Positions 8,627-17,885 of a DNA stretch of 64,000 nucleotides are shown here, piece by piece; position 1 is the stretch's first letter, and each line of letters starts with the position of its first letter. The DNA is from Cochlodiniinecator piscidefendens. Its GTDB lineage: Bacteria > Pseudomonadota > Alphaproteobacteria > Rhodobacterales > Rhodobacteraceae. Made by a program: the position numbers and the translations under genes. The stretch covers positions 460,344 through 524,343 of the forward strand of contig NZ_JAAOIE010000001.1 in assembly GCF_011326755.1 (NCBI RefSeq), written 5' to 3'. The notes beneath the pieces are model-generated. The model did no database searches and was not told the DNA's origin. It saw only the letters and a list, made by a program, of their open reading frames with translations.

Positions 8627-10654
8627 GTGGACACCACAGTGGATATCACCGCCCTGCGCGAAGCCAACCCAACTCATTGGAACAAAGCCGCTGCTATTCG
8701 TACGCTGACGCTTGACGCCATTGCTGCGGCAAACTCCGGTCACTCCGGTATGCCCATGGGGATGGCCGACGTAGCCACCGTTCTGTTTGAAAACCACCTG
8801 AAGTTTGACGCTGCAAACCCGCAGTGGCCAGATCGGGATCGGTTTATTCTCTCTGCCGGTCACGGATCTATGTTGATCTATTCTTTGCTCTATCTTGTAG
8901 GCGATAAGCAGGTCACTTTGGACCAAATCAAAAACTTCCGCCAAATGGGTGCGCTGACTGCAGGCCATCCTGAAAACTTCCTTTTGGATGCTGTTGAAAC
9001 AACCACAGGCCCACTGGGCCAAGGTATTTCCAACGCTGTTGGCTTTGCCATGGCCGAAGAAATTCAACGTGGTCGTTTTGGTAAGAAAATCGTCGATCAC
9101 CACACCTACGTTATTGCAGGCGATGGGTGTTTGATGGAAGGCGTTTCCCAAGAGGCCATCGGTCTTGCGGGTCGTCATGAACTGTCAAAGCTGATCGTTC
9201 TCTGGGACAATAACAACATCACCATCGACGGTCGTGTTGATCTTTCAGATCGCACCGATCAGTTGAAACGTTTTTCAGCTTCTGGCTGGTCAACACATGA
9301 ATGTGACGGCCATGACCCTGCAGATATTGATCGCGCGATCAATGAAGCTAAGAAAACAGGTAAGCCCGCGCTAATTTCCTGCAAAACACATATTGCCTTG
9401 GGCCACGCTGCTCAGGACACATCAAAGGGCCACGGCGCACTAACCGACGCGGATCAAATGGCAGCAGCGAAAGCAGGCTACGGCTGGACCGCCGCACCGT
9501 TTGAAATCCCCGCGGATATCAAATCCCAATGGGAAGCGATCGGTAGCCGCGGCGCTGAGGCACGTCTCGCTTGGGAAGAACGTTTCGCGTCTGTTTCATC
9601 AAACAAACAAGGTGAATTTAACCGCGCCTACGCTCTTGAAGCACCAAAGAAACTGTCCGCAGCTATCAAAGCGTTCAAAAAATCTATTTCTGAAACAGCG
9701 CCAAAAGTTGCTACGCGCAAGTCATCAGAAATGGCTTTGGGTGTAATTAACCCATTGATGAATGAAACTGTCGGCGGCTCTGCGGATTTGACAGGATCAA
9801 ACAATACAAAAACTGGCGATTTGGGCGTATTTGATCCAGAAAACCGCGAAGGCCGCTATATCTATTTCGGTATTCGTGAACATGGTATGGCCGCCGCCAT
9901 GAACGGTATGGCCCTTCACGGTGGTATTCGCCCTTATGGCGGTACTTTCATGTGCTTCACCGACTATGCACGTCCCTCCATGCGCTTGGCAGCCCTGTGT
10001 AAAATTCCAACTGTTTTCGTGATGACCCACGATTCAATTGGCTTGGGTGAAGACGGTCCAACACACCAACCTGTGGAACACTTGGCAATTTCACGTGCGA
10101 CACCGAATACATATGTGTTCCGTCCTGCAGATACTGTTGAAACAGCCGAAGCCTGGGAAATCGCGGTTACAGCAAAAGAAACCCCATCTGTTTTGGCGCT
10201 GTCACGTCAAAACCTGCCAACTATTCGTACAGAGCACAAAACAAAGAACCTGACCGCTCAGGGTGCTTATGTTTTGGCCGACGCAACCGATAAGCGTCAG
10301 GCAATCATCATGGCGACTGGTTCAGAAGTGGAAATCGCGCTTGCAGCACGTGATCTGCTCGAGGCTGAAGGCATCGGCACACGCGTTGTTTCCATGCCCT
10401 GTATGGAGCTTTTTGAGGAACAAGAAGAAAGCTATCGCAAGCGTGTTCTTCCGGGTGGTCCTGTCCGTGTCGCAGTTGAGGCTGGCGTTCAAATGGGTTG
10501 GGACAAATGGCTTACTGGTGAACGTGGCAAATCCACGAAAGCAGGCTTTGTCGGCATGGATCGCTTTGGTGCCTCCGCCCCTGCGGATGAACTGTATGCC
10601 AAATTTGGCATCTCTGCAGAAGCAGTCGCAGAAAAAGTAAAATCCTTGCTTTAA
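8627..10654 (+). CDS. tkt: Transketolase
   Basis: A 675-residue thiamine-diphosphate enzyme that moves two-carbon ketol units between sugar phosphates in the pentose phosphate pathway. Landmarks are [19 protein letters not shown] near residue 35, the ThDP motif [13 protein letters not shown] through [10 protein letters not shown] (about 165-205), and [20 protein letters not shown] near residue 415, which includes the catalytic glutamate. The start is a GTG at 8627 with AAGGAAG upstream; the next residues [16 protein letters not shown] match the family N-terminus. It is divergent from the coiled-coil/zapA pair and is followed by a strong terminator, then gap. Confidence 0.96.
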   Translation: MDTTVDITALREANPTHWNKAAAIRTLTLDAIAAANSGHSGMPMGMADVATVLFENHLKFDAANPQWPDRDRFILSAGHGSMLIYSLLYLVGDKQVTLDQIKNFRQMGALTAGHPENFLLDAVETTTGPLGQGISNAVGFAMAEEIQRGRFGKKIVDHHTYVIAGDGCLMEGVSQEAIGLAGRHELSKLIVLWDNNNITIDGRVDLSDRTDQLKRFSASGWSTHECDGHDPADIDRAINEAKKTGKPALISCKTHIALGHAAQDTSKGHGALTDADQMAAAKAGYGWTAAPFEIPADIKSQWEAIGSRGAEARLAWEERFASVSSNKQGEFNRAYALEAPKKLSAAIKAFKKSISETAPKVATRKSSEMALGVINPLMNETVGGSADLTGSNNTKTGDLGVFDPENREGRYIYFGIREHGMAAAMNGMALHGGIRPYGGTFMCFTDYARPSMRLAALCKIPTVFVMTHDSIGLGEDGPTHQPVEHLAISRATPNTYVFRPADTVETAEAWEIAVTAKETPSVLALSRQNLPTIRTEHKTKNLTAQGAYVLADATDKRQAIIMATGSEVEIALAARDLLEAEGIGTRVVSMPCMELFEEQEESYRKRVLPGGPVRVAVEAGVQMGWDKWLTGERGKSTKAGFVGMDRFGASAPADELYAKFGISAEAVAEKVKSLL

Positions 10655-10674
10655 TTTCGAAAGACAATCCAAGA

Positions 10675-10703
10675 AAAAGCCGCCTTTCTCAGGCGGCTTT
10701 TTT
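10675..10703 (+). terminator. Intrinsic terminator of tkt
   Basis: AAAAA, stem GCCGCC/GGCGGC (10679-10684 with 10692-10697), a 7-nt loop, then six T residues, starting 21 bp after the tkt stop. Confidence 0.88.
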
Positions 10704-10749
10704 GTTTCGGTGGTCATAGCTGCAATTTGAATTACGACACTTCCTCATT

Positions 10750-10782
10750 TGTTAGCGCCACCACGTCAAGTTTGCGCTAACA
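10750..10782 (+). promoter_or_regulatory. Pair of LacI-type operator-like sites upstream of gap
   Basis: Two 14-bp sites, TGTTAGCGCCACCA (10750-10763) and AGTTTGCGCTAACA (10769-10782), each match the palindrome TGTTAGCGCTAACA at 12 of 14 positions. They are 19 bp apart and 86 bp before the gap start. LacI-family regulators of central carbon metabolism in alphaproteobacteria bind CG-centred palindromes of this kind. Which regulator binds here is not known. Confidence 0.4.
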
Positions 10783-10867
10783 CGATGAAAAACGGGCGCT
10801 TTTCATCTTTCCGCCTCATGAAACAGGGTCTATATCCCAGCCAAACCCTTTTTTCAGGAGTCGTTCG

Positions 10868-11866
10868 ATGACCGTTACCGTAGGTATCAATGGATTTGGC
10901 CGTATTGGCCGCTGCACCCTTTCTCATATCGCTGCAACCGCACGCGACGACGTAAAAGTGGTAAAGGTCAATGCAACAGGCCCTCTGGAAACAGCGGCAC
11001 ACCTCATCAAATATGACTCTGTTCATGGACGTTTCCCAAATGAAGTAAAGATCGGCGACGGCACACTTGATCTTGGTCATGGTGAAATGGAAATGTTCTC
11101 AACCTACAACATGGACGAGTTGGACTGGTCTGGCGTTGATGTTGTGATGGAATGCACAGGTAACTTCAACGATGGCGAAAAAGCCAAAAAGCACCTAGAG
11201 CGTGGCGCGAAAAAAGTTCTGCTGTCCGCACCTGGTAAAAATGTTGATAAAACCATCGTATTTGGCGTGAATGATGAACTGTTGACCGCTGACGACCGCA
11301 TGGTTTCAAATGGATCCTGCACAACCAACTGTCTTGCACCGCTTGCAAAAGTGCTGCACGAAACTGTTGGAATTGAACATGGGTTAATGACCACGATCCA
11401 CAGCTACACTGGTGACCAACCGACACTCGATCGTCGCCACAAAGATCTGTACCGTGCGCGCGCAGCTGCGATGTCCATGATCCCGACGTCCACAGGTGCA
11501 GCCAAAGCACTTGGCGAAGTTCTACCAGCGCTCAAAGGTAAACTGGACGGCACAGCAATGCGTGTTCCAACACCAAATGTTTCTGCAGTGGACCTGACAT
11601 TCACAGCGTCAAAAGACGTCACCGCGGAAGACATCAATGAAATCATGCGCGAAGCAGCCGAAGGCCGGATGAAACGTGTACTTGGTTATGATGAAGAGAT
11701 GAAAGTTTCGGTAGATTTCAACCAAACCGAAGAATCTTCTATATTTGCCCCGGATCAAACCAAAGTTGTTGGTGGTCGTCTGGTGCGCGTTCTGGCATGG
11801 TACGATAACGAATGGGCGTTCTCAGTGCGTATGGCAGATGTCGCAAATGCAATGGGACGCCTCTAA
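10868..11866 (+). CDS. gap: Glyceraldehyde-3-phosphate dehydrogenase, type I
   Basis: A 332-residue NAD-dependent GAPDH of usual length, catalysing phosphorylating oxidation of glyceraldehyde 3-phosphate in glycolysis and gluconeogenesis. The Rossmann motif GINGFGRIGR is at residues 6-15, the catalytic Cys151 sits in SNGSCTTNCLAPLAK, the catalytic His is in TTIHSYTGDQ near residue 178, and the C-terminal WYDNEWAFSVRM is intact. A good ribosome site (CAGGAG) lies 8 nt before the ATG. Possible LacI-type sites are found upstream. A GC-rich hairpin with no T run (about 11878-11894) follows the stop and precedes a small membrane-protein gene. Confidence 0.96.
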   Translation: MTVTVGINGFGRIGRCTLSHIAATARDDVKVVKVNATGPLETAAHLIKYDSVHGRFPNEVKIGDGTLDLGHGEMEMFSTYNMDELDWSGVDVVMECTGNFNDGEKAKKHLERGAKKVLLSAPGKNVDKTIVFGVNDELLTADDRMVSNGSCTTNCLAPLAKVLHETVGIEHGLMTTIHSYTGDQPTLDRRHKDLYRARAAAMSMIPTSTGAAKALGEVLPALKGKLDGTAMRVPTPNVSAVDLTFTASKDVTAEDINEIMREAAEGRMKRVLGYDEEMKVSVDFNQTEESSIFAPDQTKVVGGRLVRVLAWYDNEWAFSVRMADVANAMGRL

Positions 11867-11899
11867 TCTAGAGGATCGGGGGGCCTAGCCCCCCAATAC

Positions 11900-12049
11900 A
11901 TGCCAATGACGAACTTACTCGCTTTAATCTTTGGAGCCGTTATAATTTCGGTCTTTGCATTTGATTGGTTTTTTCTAAGCGGTGAGCTTCCCGCATTTTT
12001 GATGCAAAAACTCACCAAACTTATCGATTACCTAGCGGTTTGGCGCTAA
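11900..12049 (+). CDS. Small single-pass membrane protein downstream of gap
   Basis: A 49-residue frame that begins MPMTNLLALIFGAVIISV and ends KLIDYLAVWR. One strong transmembrane helix spans about residues 4-26, followed by a short amphipathic tail. The start may instead be the ATG at 11906. The stop abuts the coaD stop exactly (12049 against 12050), so the frame fills the whole gap between gap and coaD. I recall similar small proteins after gap in Roseobacter genomes, but this is unverified. The ribosome site is poor, which is the main doubt. Confidence 0.55.
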   Translation: MPMTNLLALIFGAVIISVFAFDWFFLSGELPAFLMQKLTKLIDYLAVWR

Positions 12050-12550
12050 TTACAGCGCCTTACCGAACTTTTCGAGCAACGCAATGTGCACATCTTTAGT
12101 GACAAACTTAGATACGTCACCGTTTAGACGGCAAATCTCTTTGACCAGTTTTGATGCGATCGCCTGATGACGCGCCTCGGCCATCAAGAAAACGGTTTCA
12201 ACAGAGGAATCAAGCGCTCGATTCATGCCAACCATCTGGTATTCGTATTCAAAGTCAGCAACAGCGCGTAACCCACGCACAATCACCTGTGCGCCAACAT
12301 CGCGCGCGCAATCAATCAGAAGATTTTCAAAAGGATGGGCAACAATTTCGGTACCCGTTTTTTTGCTGAGCGCGCTGCACTCAGCTTCGATCATCGCAAC
12401 CCGTTCTTCCAAAGAAAACAACGGCCCCTTGTCGCGATTAATTGCAACACCGATGACCAAGCGATCAACAAGTTGAGCTGCTCGTTCAATTATATCCAAA
12501 TGCCCGAGTGTCACCGGATCAAACGTTCCGGGATAAAGACCAATGCGCAT
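12050..12550 (-). CDS. coaD: Phosphopantetheine adenylyltransferase
   Basis: A 166-residue CoaD of normal length that transfers AMP from ATP to 4'-phosphopantetheine, giving dephospho-CoA. It has the nucleotidyltransferase signature YPGTFDPVTLGHLDII at residues 6-21 with the T/HxGH-like motif, the conserved VIVRGLRAVADFEYE near residue 85, and the C-terminal SKLVKEI segment with the ISST-like loop. It is monocistronic or first in its transcript, and its 3' end meets the small membrane gene with no spacer. Confidence 0.96.
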   Translation of the reverse strand: MRIGLYPGTFDPVTLGHLDIIERAAQLVDRLVIGVAINRDKGPLFSLEERVAMIEAECSALSKKTGTEIVAHPFENLLIDCARDVGAQVIVRGLRAVADFEYEYQMVGMNRALDSSVETVFLMAEARHQAIASKLVKEICRLNGDVSKFVTKDVHIALLEKFGKAL

Positions 12551-12636
12551 GACACCTTCCTCCTATAGTTCGGGCACGCAACAATATTGCGTTCCCGATT
12601 GCAAGGATTTTCTGCAATGCAGAATAGATGCGCGAC

Positions 12637-13071
12637 CTAGTGCCCCATGATCATTCCCTGAAGCGCATCTTTTTCCATCGCGAGTTCCGACAATTGCGCC
12701 TTCACAACATCACCAAGAGAAATCAGGCCGACTAACGCTCCCTCGTCAATGACAGGCATGTGGCGAAAGCGCCCTTCGGTCATTTTCTGCATAACATCAC
12801 CCGTTTGATCACCCGGCGCGCAGGTTACGAGCTTCGTGGTCATCAGATCGTCAACACTATCAGACATACAACCAACACCACGTTTTCCCAGCTCCCGAAC
12901 GATGTCGCGTTCTGACAGAATCCCGTTTGCAGCTTTGCCGTCCTTAGAAATGACCACCGTCCCGATCCGTTTTTCCGATAATATCTTTGCTGCATCAGAC
13001 ACGCTTGATCCTGGCGCTATAGTCACAACAGAGTCTTCGGATTTGGATTTAAGGATTTGATGGACGAGCAT
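12637..13071 (-). CDS. CBS-domain pair protein
   Basis: A 144-residue protein made only of two CBS domains (about residues 8-65 and 75-135), ending in KDALQGMIMGH. CBS pairs of this kind bind adenosyl nucleotides or NAD and act as free regulators. Motifs such as IGTVVISKDGKAANGILSER and FRHMPVIDEGALVGLISLGD show both repeats. The start at 13071 is preferred over an upstream in-frame ATG because AGGAG lies 8 nt before it and MLVHQIL is the usual opening. The binding partner is unknown. Confidence 0.88.
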   Translation of the reverse strand: MLVHQILKSKSEDSVVTIAPGSSVSDAAKILSEKRIGTVVISKDGKAANGILSERDIVRELGKRGVGCMSDSVDDLMTTKLVTCAPGDQTGDVMQKMTEGRFRHMPVIDEGALVGLISLGDVVKAQLSELAMEKDALQGMIMGH

Positions 13072-13136
13072 ATGGATCTCCTGAAATTGCAATACCCCAG
13101 CGTTGCCCCTAGGCAGCGATCTGTCAAGCACGAGGT

Positions 13137-14033
13137 TTAAGCGAGTCCTTCGAGGCGGGTGACTTCGGCCTTAATCCCCTGCCCTAATAAATTCGCAAAT
13201 CGGTTCAAACGTTCAACACGACGATCATCTGCGTGCCGAACCAAATAGAAGCTCCGCGTCAGTGAAATATCATCCATCAAGATTCGCTTTACCCCTGTGG
13301 TCGACGGAATTGCAAAATCATGGACGATGGCAACGCCTGCCCCTTGTCGCACATAATTAAATTGCACCGAAAATGAATTTGACGATAGCTGCACTTTATC
13401 GACTTTCATCGCCGCTAGGTAATCAAGCTCTTTGTCAAAAATCATGTCGGGGATGTAGCCGATCAAGCGATGATCTTTGAGGTCACTCACCGAATGTATC
13501 TGCGGGTTCTCTGATAGATACTGCTCCGAAGCTGCCAGATGAAGATGGTAATCAGAAACCTTTTGCACCAGCAGGCGCCCTGCTTCGGGTGGGGAAACGG
13601 TGACTGCCATATCAGCTTCGCGTTTTGAAAGATTAAAAACGCGCGGCAATGCGACTATTTGCACTTCGAGACCCGGGTTTTCATCACAGATTTTTGCACA
13701 AACCTGCGGCAATAGATAGTTTGCACTGCCGTCCGGGGCACCAATACGAATTGCTCCGGTAAGATGACCGGCCTCTCCGCGCATATCCTCCATCGCGAGC
13801 GTAAAGTTTTGTTCAGCACGTGTGGCATGGATCAACAAACGTTCCCCCTCGCCCGTCAATGCATACCCCTGCGGGGACTTAACGAATAAAGCCGCGCCTA
13901 GGTCTTCCTCCAGCCGCGAAATACGTCGCCCTACGGTGGCCGGATCAATCTTTAATACCTTCCCAGCGCGCGAAAGACTGTCACTTCGTGCAACCCCCAG
14001 AAATATTCTCAAGTCATCCCAATGCATTACCAT
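13137..14033 (-). CDS. LysR-family regulator divergent to mmsA
   Basis: A 298-residue LysR protein. The DNA-binding helix-turn-helix covers residues 3-62 (HWDDLRIFLGVARSDSLSRA, then PATVGRRISRLEEDLGAALF), and the effector domain covers about 90-295. The start is placed at 14033, with 14027 an equal alternative; an upstream in-frame start would add 15 residues that do not fit the family. The mmsA start lies 92 bp away on the other strand, so this protein is the natural candidate regulator of mmsA. The effector is not identifiable. Confidence 0.86.
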   Translation of the reverse strand: MVMHWDDLRIFLGVARSDSLSRAGKVLKIDPATVGRRISRLEEDLGAALFVKSPQGYALTGEGERLLIHATRAEQNFTLAMEDMRGEAGHLTGAIRIGAPDGSANYLLPQVCAKICDENPGLEVQIVALPRVFNLSKREADMAVTVSPPEAGRLLVQKVSDYHLHLAASEQYLSENPQIHSVSDLKDHRLIGYIPDMIFDKELDYLAAMKVDKVQLSSNSFSVQFNYVRQGAGVAIVHDFAIPSTTGVKRILMDDISLTRSFYLVRHADDRRVERLNRFANLLGQGIKAEVTRLEGLA

Positions 14034-14125
14034 ACCTATAAAAATGCAAAACCCTTTTGGAAAACTGCGCCTTTTCAATGCAAGAATGCAAGTCTAAATT
14101 TGCAGGGAAATTTGGGAGATTCACC

Positions 14126-15625
14126 ATGAAAAAAATTGGTCACTTTATCAATGGCGCAGAAGTCGATGGCACGACAGGCCGTTATTCCGACGTTTTCAAC
14201 CCTGCAACGGGCGAAGTTCAGGCGCATTTGGCTGTTGCTTCTGCAGATGAAGTAAATGACGCAGTCGCAAAGGCAGCTGCGGCGCAAGAAGCTTGGGGCG
14301 CAACAAACCCGCAAAAGCGCGGACGCGTTATGATGGCTATGGTTCAGCTCATGAACCGCGACATGGACAAGCTCGCTGAAGCGCTTTCCCGTGAGCACGG
14401 CAAGACCATCCCCGACGCCAAAGGCGATCTGCAGCGTGGCCTAGAAGTGATCGAATACTGCATCGGCGCACCACAAATGTTGAAAGGCGACTACACCGAC
14501 AACGCGGGCCCGGGTATCGATATGTACTCAATGCGTCAGCCTTTGGGTGTTGTAGCCTCCATCATGCCCTTCAACTTCCCTGCGATGATGCCGCTGTGGC
14601 ATGTCGGCCCGGCGTTGGCATGTGGTAACTCTGTGGTTCTGAAACCGTCTGAGCGTGATCCATCCGTTCCAATGATGCTTGCAGAGTTGTTTGTTGAGGC
14701 TGGCCTGCCCGAAGGGTGTTTCCAGGTTGTAAATGGCGATAAAGAAGCCGTTGACACACTGCTTGATAACGAAACCATCATGGGCGTGTCATTTGTTGGT
14801 TCCACCCCGATCGCGCAATACATCTATGCCCGCGCTACTGCGAACGGCAAGCGCGCACAGTGCTTTGGCGGCGCGAAAAACCACATGATCATCATGCCGG
14901 ACGCTGATATTGATCAGGCGGCTGACGCGCTGATTGGTGCTGGTTTTGGCGCGGCTGGCGAACGTTGCATGGCGATCTCTGTTGCGGTGCCAGTCGGTGA
15001 AGAAACTGCAGACCGTCTGATCGACGCATTGGTTCCACGTGTCGAAAAACTACGCGTTGCCCCCTACACCGACGGCAATGATGTAGATTACGGCCCGGTT
15101 GTTACCGGAGAAGCAAAGCAGCGTATTCTTGGTTTGATCAACTCAGGTGTTGAACAAGGCGCAAAACTTGTGGTCGACAACCGTGACTTCAGCCTTCAAG
15201 GGTATGAAAACGGTTTCTTCGTTGGCCCACATCTGTTTGATAACGTAACAACAGATATGGACATCTACACCCAAGAAATCTTTGGGCCTGTTTTGTCAGT
15301 TGTACGTGCAAAAACATATGAGGAAGCCATCGGCATGGCGATGGATCATGAGTACGGCAACGGCACCGCAATCTATACACGCGACGGCGATACAGCCCGT
15401 GATTTTGCACACCGCATCAACATCGGTATGGTCGGCATCAACGTGCCAATCCCAGTGCCGTTAGCCTACCACACCTTTGGCGGTTGGAAAAAATCCATGT
15501 TTGGTGATTTGAACCAACACGGCCCAGATAGCTTTAAGTTCTACACACGCACGAAAACAGTAACCTCTCGTTGGCCATCAGGCATCAAAGAAGGTGGCGA
15601 GTTCAACTTCAAAGCCATGGATTAA
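14126..15625 (+). CDS. mmsA: CoA-acylating methylmalonate-semialdehyde dehydrogenase
   Basis: A 499-residue aldehyde dehydrogenase-fold enzyme oxidising methylmalonate and malonate semialdehydes to propionyl-CoA and acetyl-CoA, in valine, inositol or beta-alanine breakdown. MmsA hallmarks are PFNFPAMMPLWHVGPALACG near residue 150, CFGGAKNHMIIMPDAD near residue 250, catalytic cysteine in GAGFGAAGERCMAIS near residue 284, and the terminal YTRTKTVTSRWP. The start at 14126 has GGGAG 8 nt upstream; a longer frame begins at 14057 but adds 23 unlikely residues. A bidirectional terminator follows. Confidence 0.95.
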   Translation: MKKIGHFINGAEVDGTTGRYSDVFNPATGEVQAHLAVASADEVNDAVAKAAAAQEAWGATNPQKRGRVMMAMVQLMNRDMDKLAEALSREHGKTIPDAKGDLQRGLEVIEYCIGAPQMLKGDYTDNAGPGIDMYSMRQPLGVVASIMPFNFPAMMPLWHVGPALACGNSVVLKPSERDPSVPMMLAELFVEAGLPEGCFQVVNGDKEAVDTLLDNETIMGVSFVGSTPIAQYIYARATANGKRAQCFGGAKNHMIIMPDADIDQAADALIGAGFGAAGERCMAISVAVPVGEETADRLIDALVPRVEKLRVAPYTDGNDVDYGPVVTGEAKQRILGLINSGVEQGAKLVVDNRDFSLQGYENGFFVGPHLFDNVTTDMDIYTQEIFGPVLSVVRAKTYEEAIGMAMDHEYGNGTAIYTRDGDTARDFAHRINIGMVGINVPIPVPLAYHTFGGWKKSMFGDLNQHGPDSFKFYTRTKTVTSRWPSGIKEGGEFNFKAMD

Positions 15626-15641
15626 TCTTAGCTCAAAATCG

Positions 15642-15669
15642 AAAAAGCCCCGTTCGTCGGGGCTTTTTT
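15642..15669. terminator. Bidirectional terminator between mmsA and the hydrolase gene
   Basis: AAAAAGCCCCG and CGGGGCTTTTTT arms enclose a TTCGT loop. A/T runs on both sides let it end transcripts from either direction; it overlaps the last bases of the minus-strand hydrolase gene. Confidence 0.88.
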
Positions 15670-16531
15670 ATGAGGTTTCCCCAATTTCCAGTCCTTTGTG
15701 TAGAAAAGCGGCAACCTGTTTATGGAACCCTCGATCCCCCCAATACCCAACATGCGACATCGGATTCCAAAATTGGGAAAAGTTGCCCACGTTAACCCAA
15801 TGATCCTCTAGCGCACCTTCGTATATCAGCTGTTCATATTTTGGGCTGACCGGCCCTAAGGGCATCCCCAACGCATCATCTTTGTCATTGTAGTTTAACC
15901 ACCATGGTGCCAAGCGCCGAGATGGTAAAATCCCGAAACCCGGATAGGAAATTGGGGTTCTGTCTTCATACGGATAAGCGAAAGTAAAAATCGGAATATT
16001 ACATCCAAATGTTACGAAGCCCGCCATCGTTTCCATCCGCTGAAAGGGTGTGTTTGCCGGAATGATCGAATTTTGTTTCTGAAGGTCATAAATATAATTC
16101 GACATCACATGCCCACCCAGAGAATGCGCAAGAACAATCAATGGAACACTGGGGCCCACTTTGCGTTCAAGGTTTTCAATACCTTCCGCAACACGTTGAT
16201 GGATTTGCTGATACACAGTGCTTGTTCCGTCTGAATATCGATACGCGGCAGCATCCGTCAAACTGTGCATGACAAATTCGCGTGCACGCAGCCAACGCGA
16301 AGATTTTTTCAACCCTCGCGAAACATAGTCACTCTGAGGTTTTTGTAAAATATCCGCCCAGAATATTTCCTGCCACGTAATGTTGGTATCAAACACCTCA
16401 ACACCTAATTGACGTTTTATTCCATCATGGAGACGTTTTGAAAAGCTCAGCGCGTTTATATCTGGCCTTTCGTCACCTTGGCTTCCCATTCCATGAATTA
16501 CCGCAACGGCCACTTGATTGAAATTTGACAT
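15668..16531 (-). CDS. Alpha/beta hydrolase-like protein
   Basis: A 287-residue soluble protein with no signal peptide. The opening NQVAVAVIHGMGSQGDERPD gives the oxyanion-region HGMG, and LIVLAHSLGGHVMSNYI near residue 140 is a classical nucleophile elbow (AHSLGG, Ser nucleophile). A late conserved histidine is present in MSHVGYWGDRGFH. These support a serine esterase or lipase fold, but no substrate can be read. It is divergent from the YbdK-type ligase gene, 139 bp away, and converges on mmsA with a shared terminator. Confidence 0.75.
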   Translation of the reverse strand: MSNFNQVAVAVIHGMGSQGDERPDINALSFSKRLHDGIKRQLGVEVFDTNITWQEIFWADILQKPQSDYVSRGLKKSSRWLRAREFVMHSLTDAAAYRYSDGTSTVYQQIHQRVAEGIENLERKVGPSVPLIVLAHSLGGHVMSNYIYDLQKQNSIIPANTPFQRMETMAGFVTFGCNIPIFTFAYPYEDRTPISYPGFGILPSRRLAPWWLNYNDKDDALGMPLGPVSPKYEQLIYEGALEDHWVNVGNFSQFWNPMSHVGYWGDRGFHKQVAAFLHKGLEIGETS

Positions 16532-16670
16532 CTAAAATCCACTGATCTGAAATATTATAATTGATCATGCCACAGTTAAGAATATGGGCAAGCCCACATC
16601 ACGAAATTACGATGCAACATATTGCGACATTCCTAGGTTCCTGCTTTTCTAGCGTAAAAGGGAGAAAGCT

Positions 16671-17798
16671 ATGGCGCCCAGTGCCCCGACGTTCACCATA
16701 GGAATCGAAGAAGAGTATCTACTCGTTGATCAAGACAACTTAGCCCTTCGGGATGCACCAGATGCCTTGATGAAAGAATGCGTTGATGAATTGCAAGGCC
16801 AAGTCAGCCCGGAGTTTTTAAATTGCCAAATCGAAATCGGGACCTGTGTTTGCAATACTGTTGGGGCCGCGCGCGACGACCTCAAACGACTACGATCAAC
16901 CGTATCTCGTGTCGCTGACCGTTATGGGTTGGTCCCGATTGCAGCATCCTGCCACCCCTTTGCTGATTGGAAAGACCAACGCCACACTGATAAGGACCGC
17001 TACAATACGCTCAGTAAAGACTTAGCTGGGGTTGTGCGCCGCATGCTGATTTGTGGAATGCATGTGCATGTCGGAATCGAAAACCCTGACCAGCGCATAG
17101 ACCTTATGAATCAGCTAAAATATTTCCTACCGCATTTGCTAGCGTTATCGTGCTCTTCCCCTTTTTGGCAGGGTCAAGACACAGGGTTAAGTTCCTACCG
17201 TCTTACGGTGTTTGACAATCTTCCTAGGACGGGTCTACCGCCCAGACTCGACAGTTGGGGCGCATATCAACGCTCTGTCGATGCTTTGGTCGATCTAAAT
17301 TTAATCGAAGACAGTAGCAAAATTTGGTGGGACCTGCGCCCTTCAGCACGCTTTCCAACACTGGAAAGCAGAATATGCGACGTCCAACCGCGTCTGGAAC
17401 ACACTTTAGCCTTAGCCGCCCTCACACAGTGTCTAACCAGAATGCTCTGGCGACTATCGCGCCATAATCAACGCTGGAGAATATACGACAATTTTCTTCT
17501 GGCGGAAAACAGATGGCGCGCACAGCGGTACGGTGTCACCGACGGGCTGGTTGATTTCGGAGCGCGAGAAATCGTTCCAATGCAAGCTCTTACCGAGGAG
17601 TTGATCTCGCTCATTGAAGAAGATGCAGAAGTTTTGGGATGTGTTAAAGAAATTCACACTTTACGCGATATCATCTGTTCCGGTTCTTCGGCTGACCGCC
17701 AAAGGGCGGTGTATACAGAAGCGGTTCGTAACAATAACCCTAATGCGCTAAAGACTGTTGTTTCTCATCTGATCAAAGAATTTCATCAGGATATTTAA
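16671..17798 (+). CDS. Carboxylate-amine ligase, YbdK/GCS2 family
   Basis: A 375-residue member of the glutamate-cysteine ligase 2 family. The opening [13 protein letters not shown] holds the metal-binding glutamates, [17 protein letters not shown] near residue 125 carries the HxH-type motif, and [20 protein letters not shown] near residue 225 is typical. Family members ligate glutamate to cysteine weakly or to other amines, and the true substrate is generally unknown. The AAAGGGAGAAAG upstream supports the start at 16671. It may share a transcript with the histidine kinase 87 bp downstream. Confidence 0.88.
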   Translation: MAPSAPTFTIGIEEEYLLVDQDNLALRDAPDALMKECVDELQGQVSPEFLNCQIEIGTCVCNTVGAARDDLKRLRSTVSRVADRYGLVPIAASCHPFADWKDQRHTDKDRYNTLSKDLAGVVRRMLICGMHVHVGIENPDQRIDLMNQLKYFLPHLLALSCSSPFWQGQDTGLSSYRLTVFDNLPRTGLPPRLDSWGAYQRSVDALVDLNLIEDSSKIWWDLRPSARFPTLESRICDVQPRLEHTLALAALTQCLTRMLWRLSRHNQRWRIYDNFLLAENRWRAQRYGVTDGLVDFGAREIVPMQALTEELISLIEEDAEVLGCVKEIHTLRDIICSGSSADRQRAVYTEAVRNNNPNALKTVVSHLIKEFHQDI

Positions 17799-17885
17799 TG
17801 TTAAAAACCAATACTTAGTTTTTATTAGGACCTCAGTTCTAAGCTGAAGCGACGAGTAATCTTTACAGGGCGCGCGCTGAAGCTC

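Noticed and set aside
16671-17798. Naming the YbdK-type protein as glutathione biosynthesis gshA
   Set aside because: Family members of this kind have weak or other ligase activity and the neighbours do not support glutathione synthesis.
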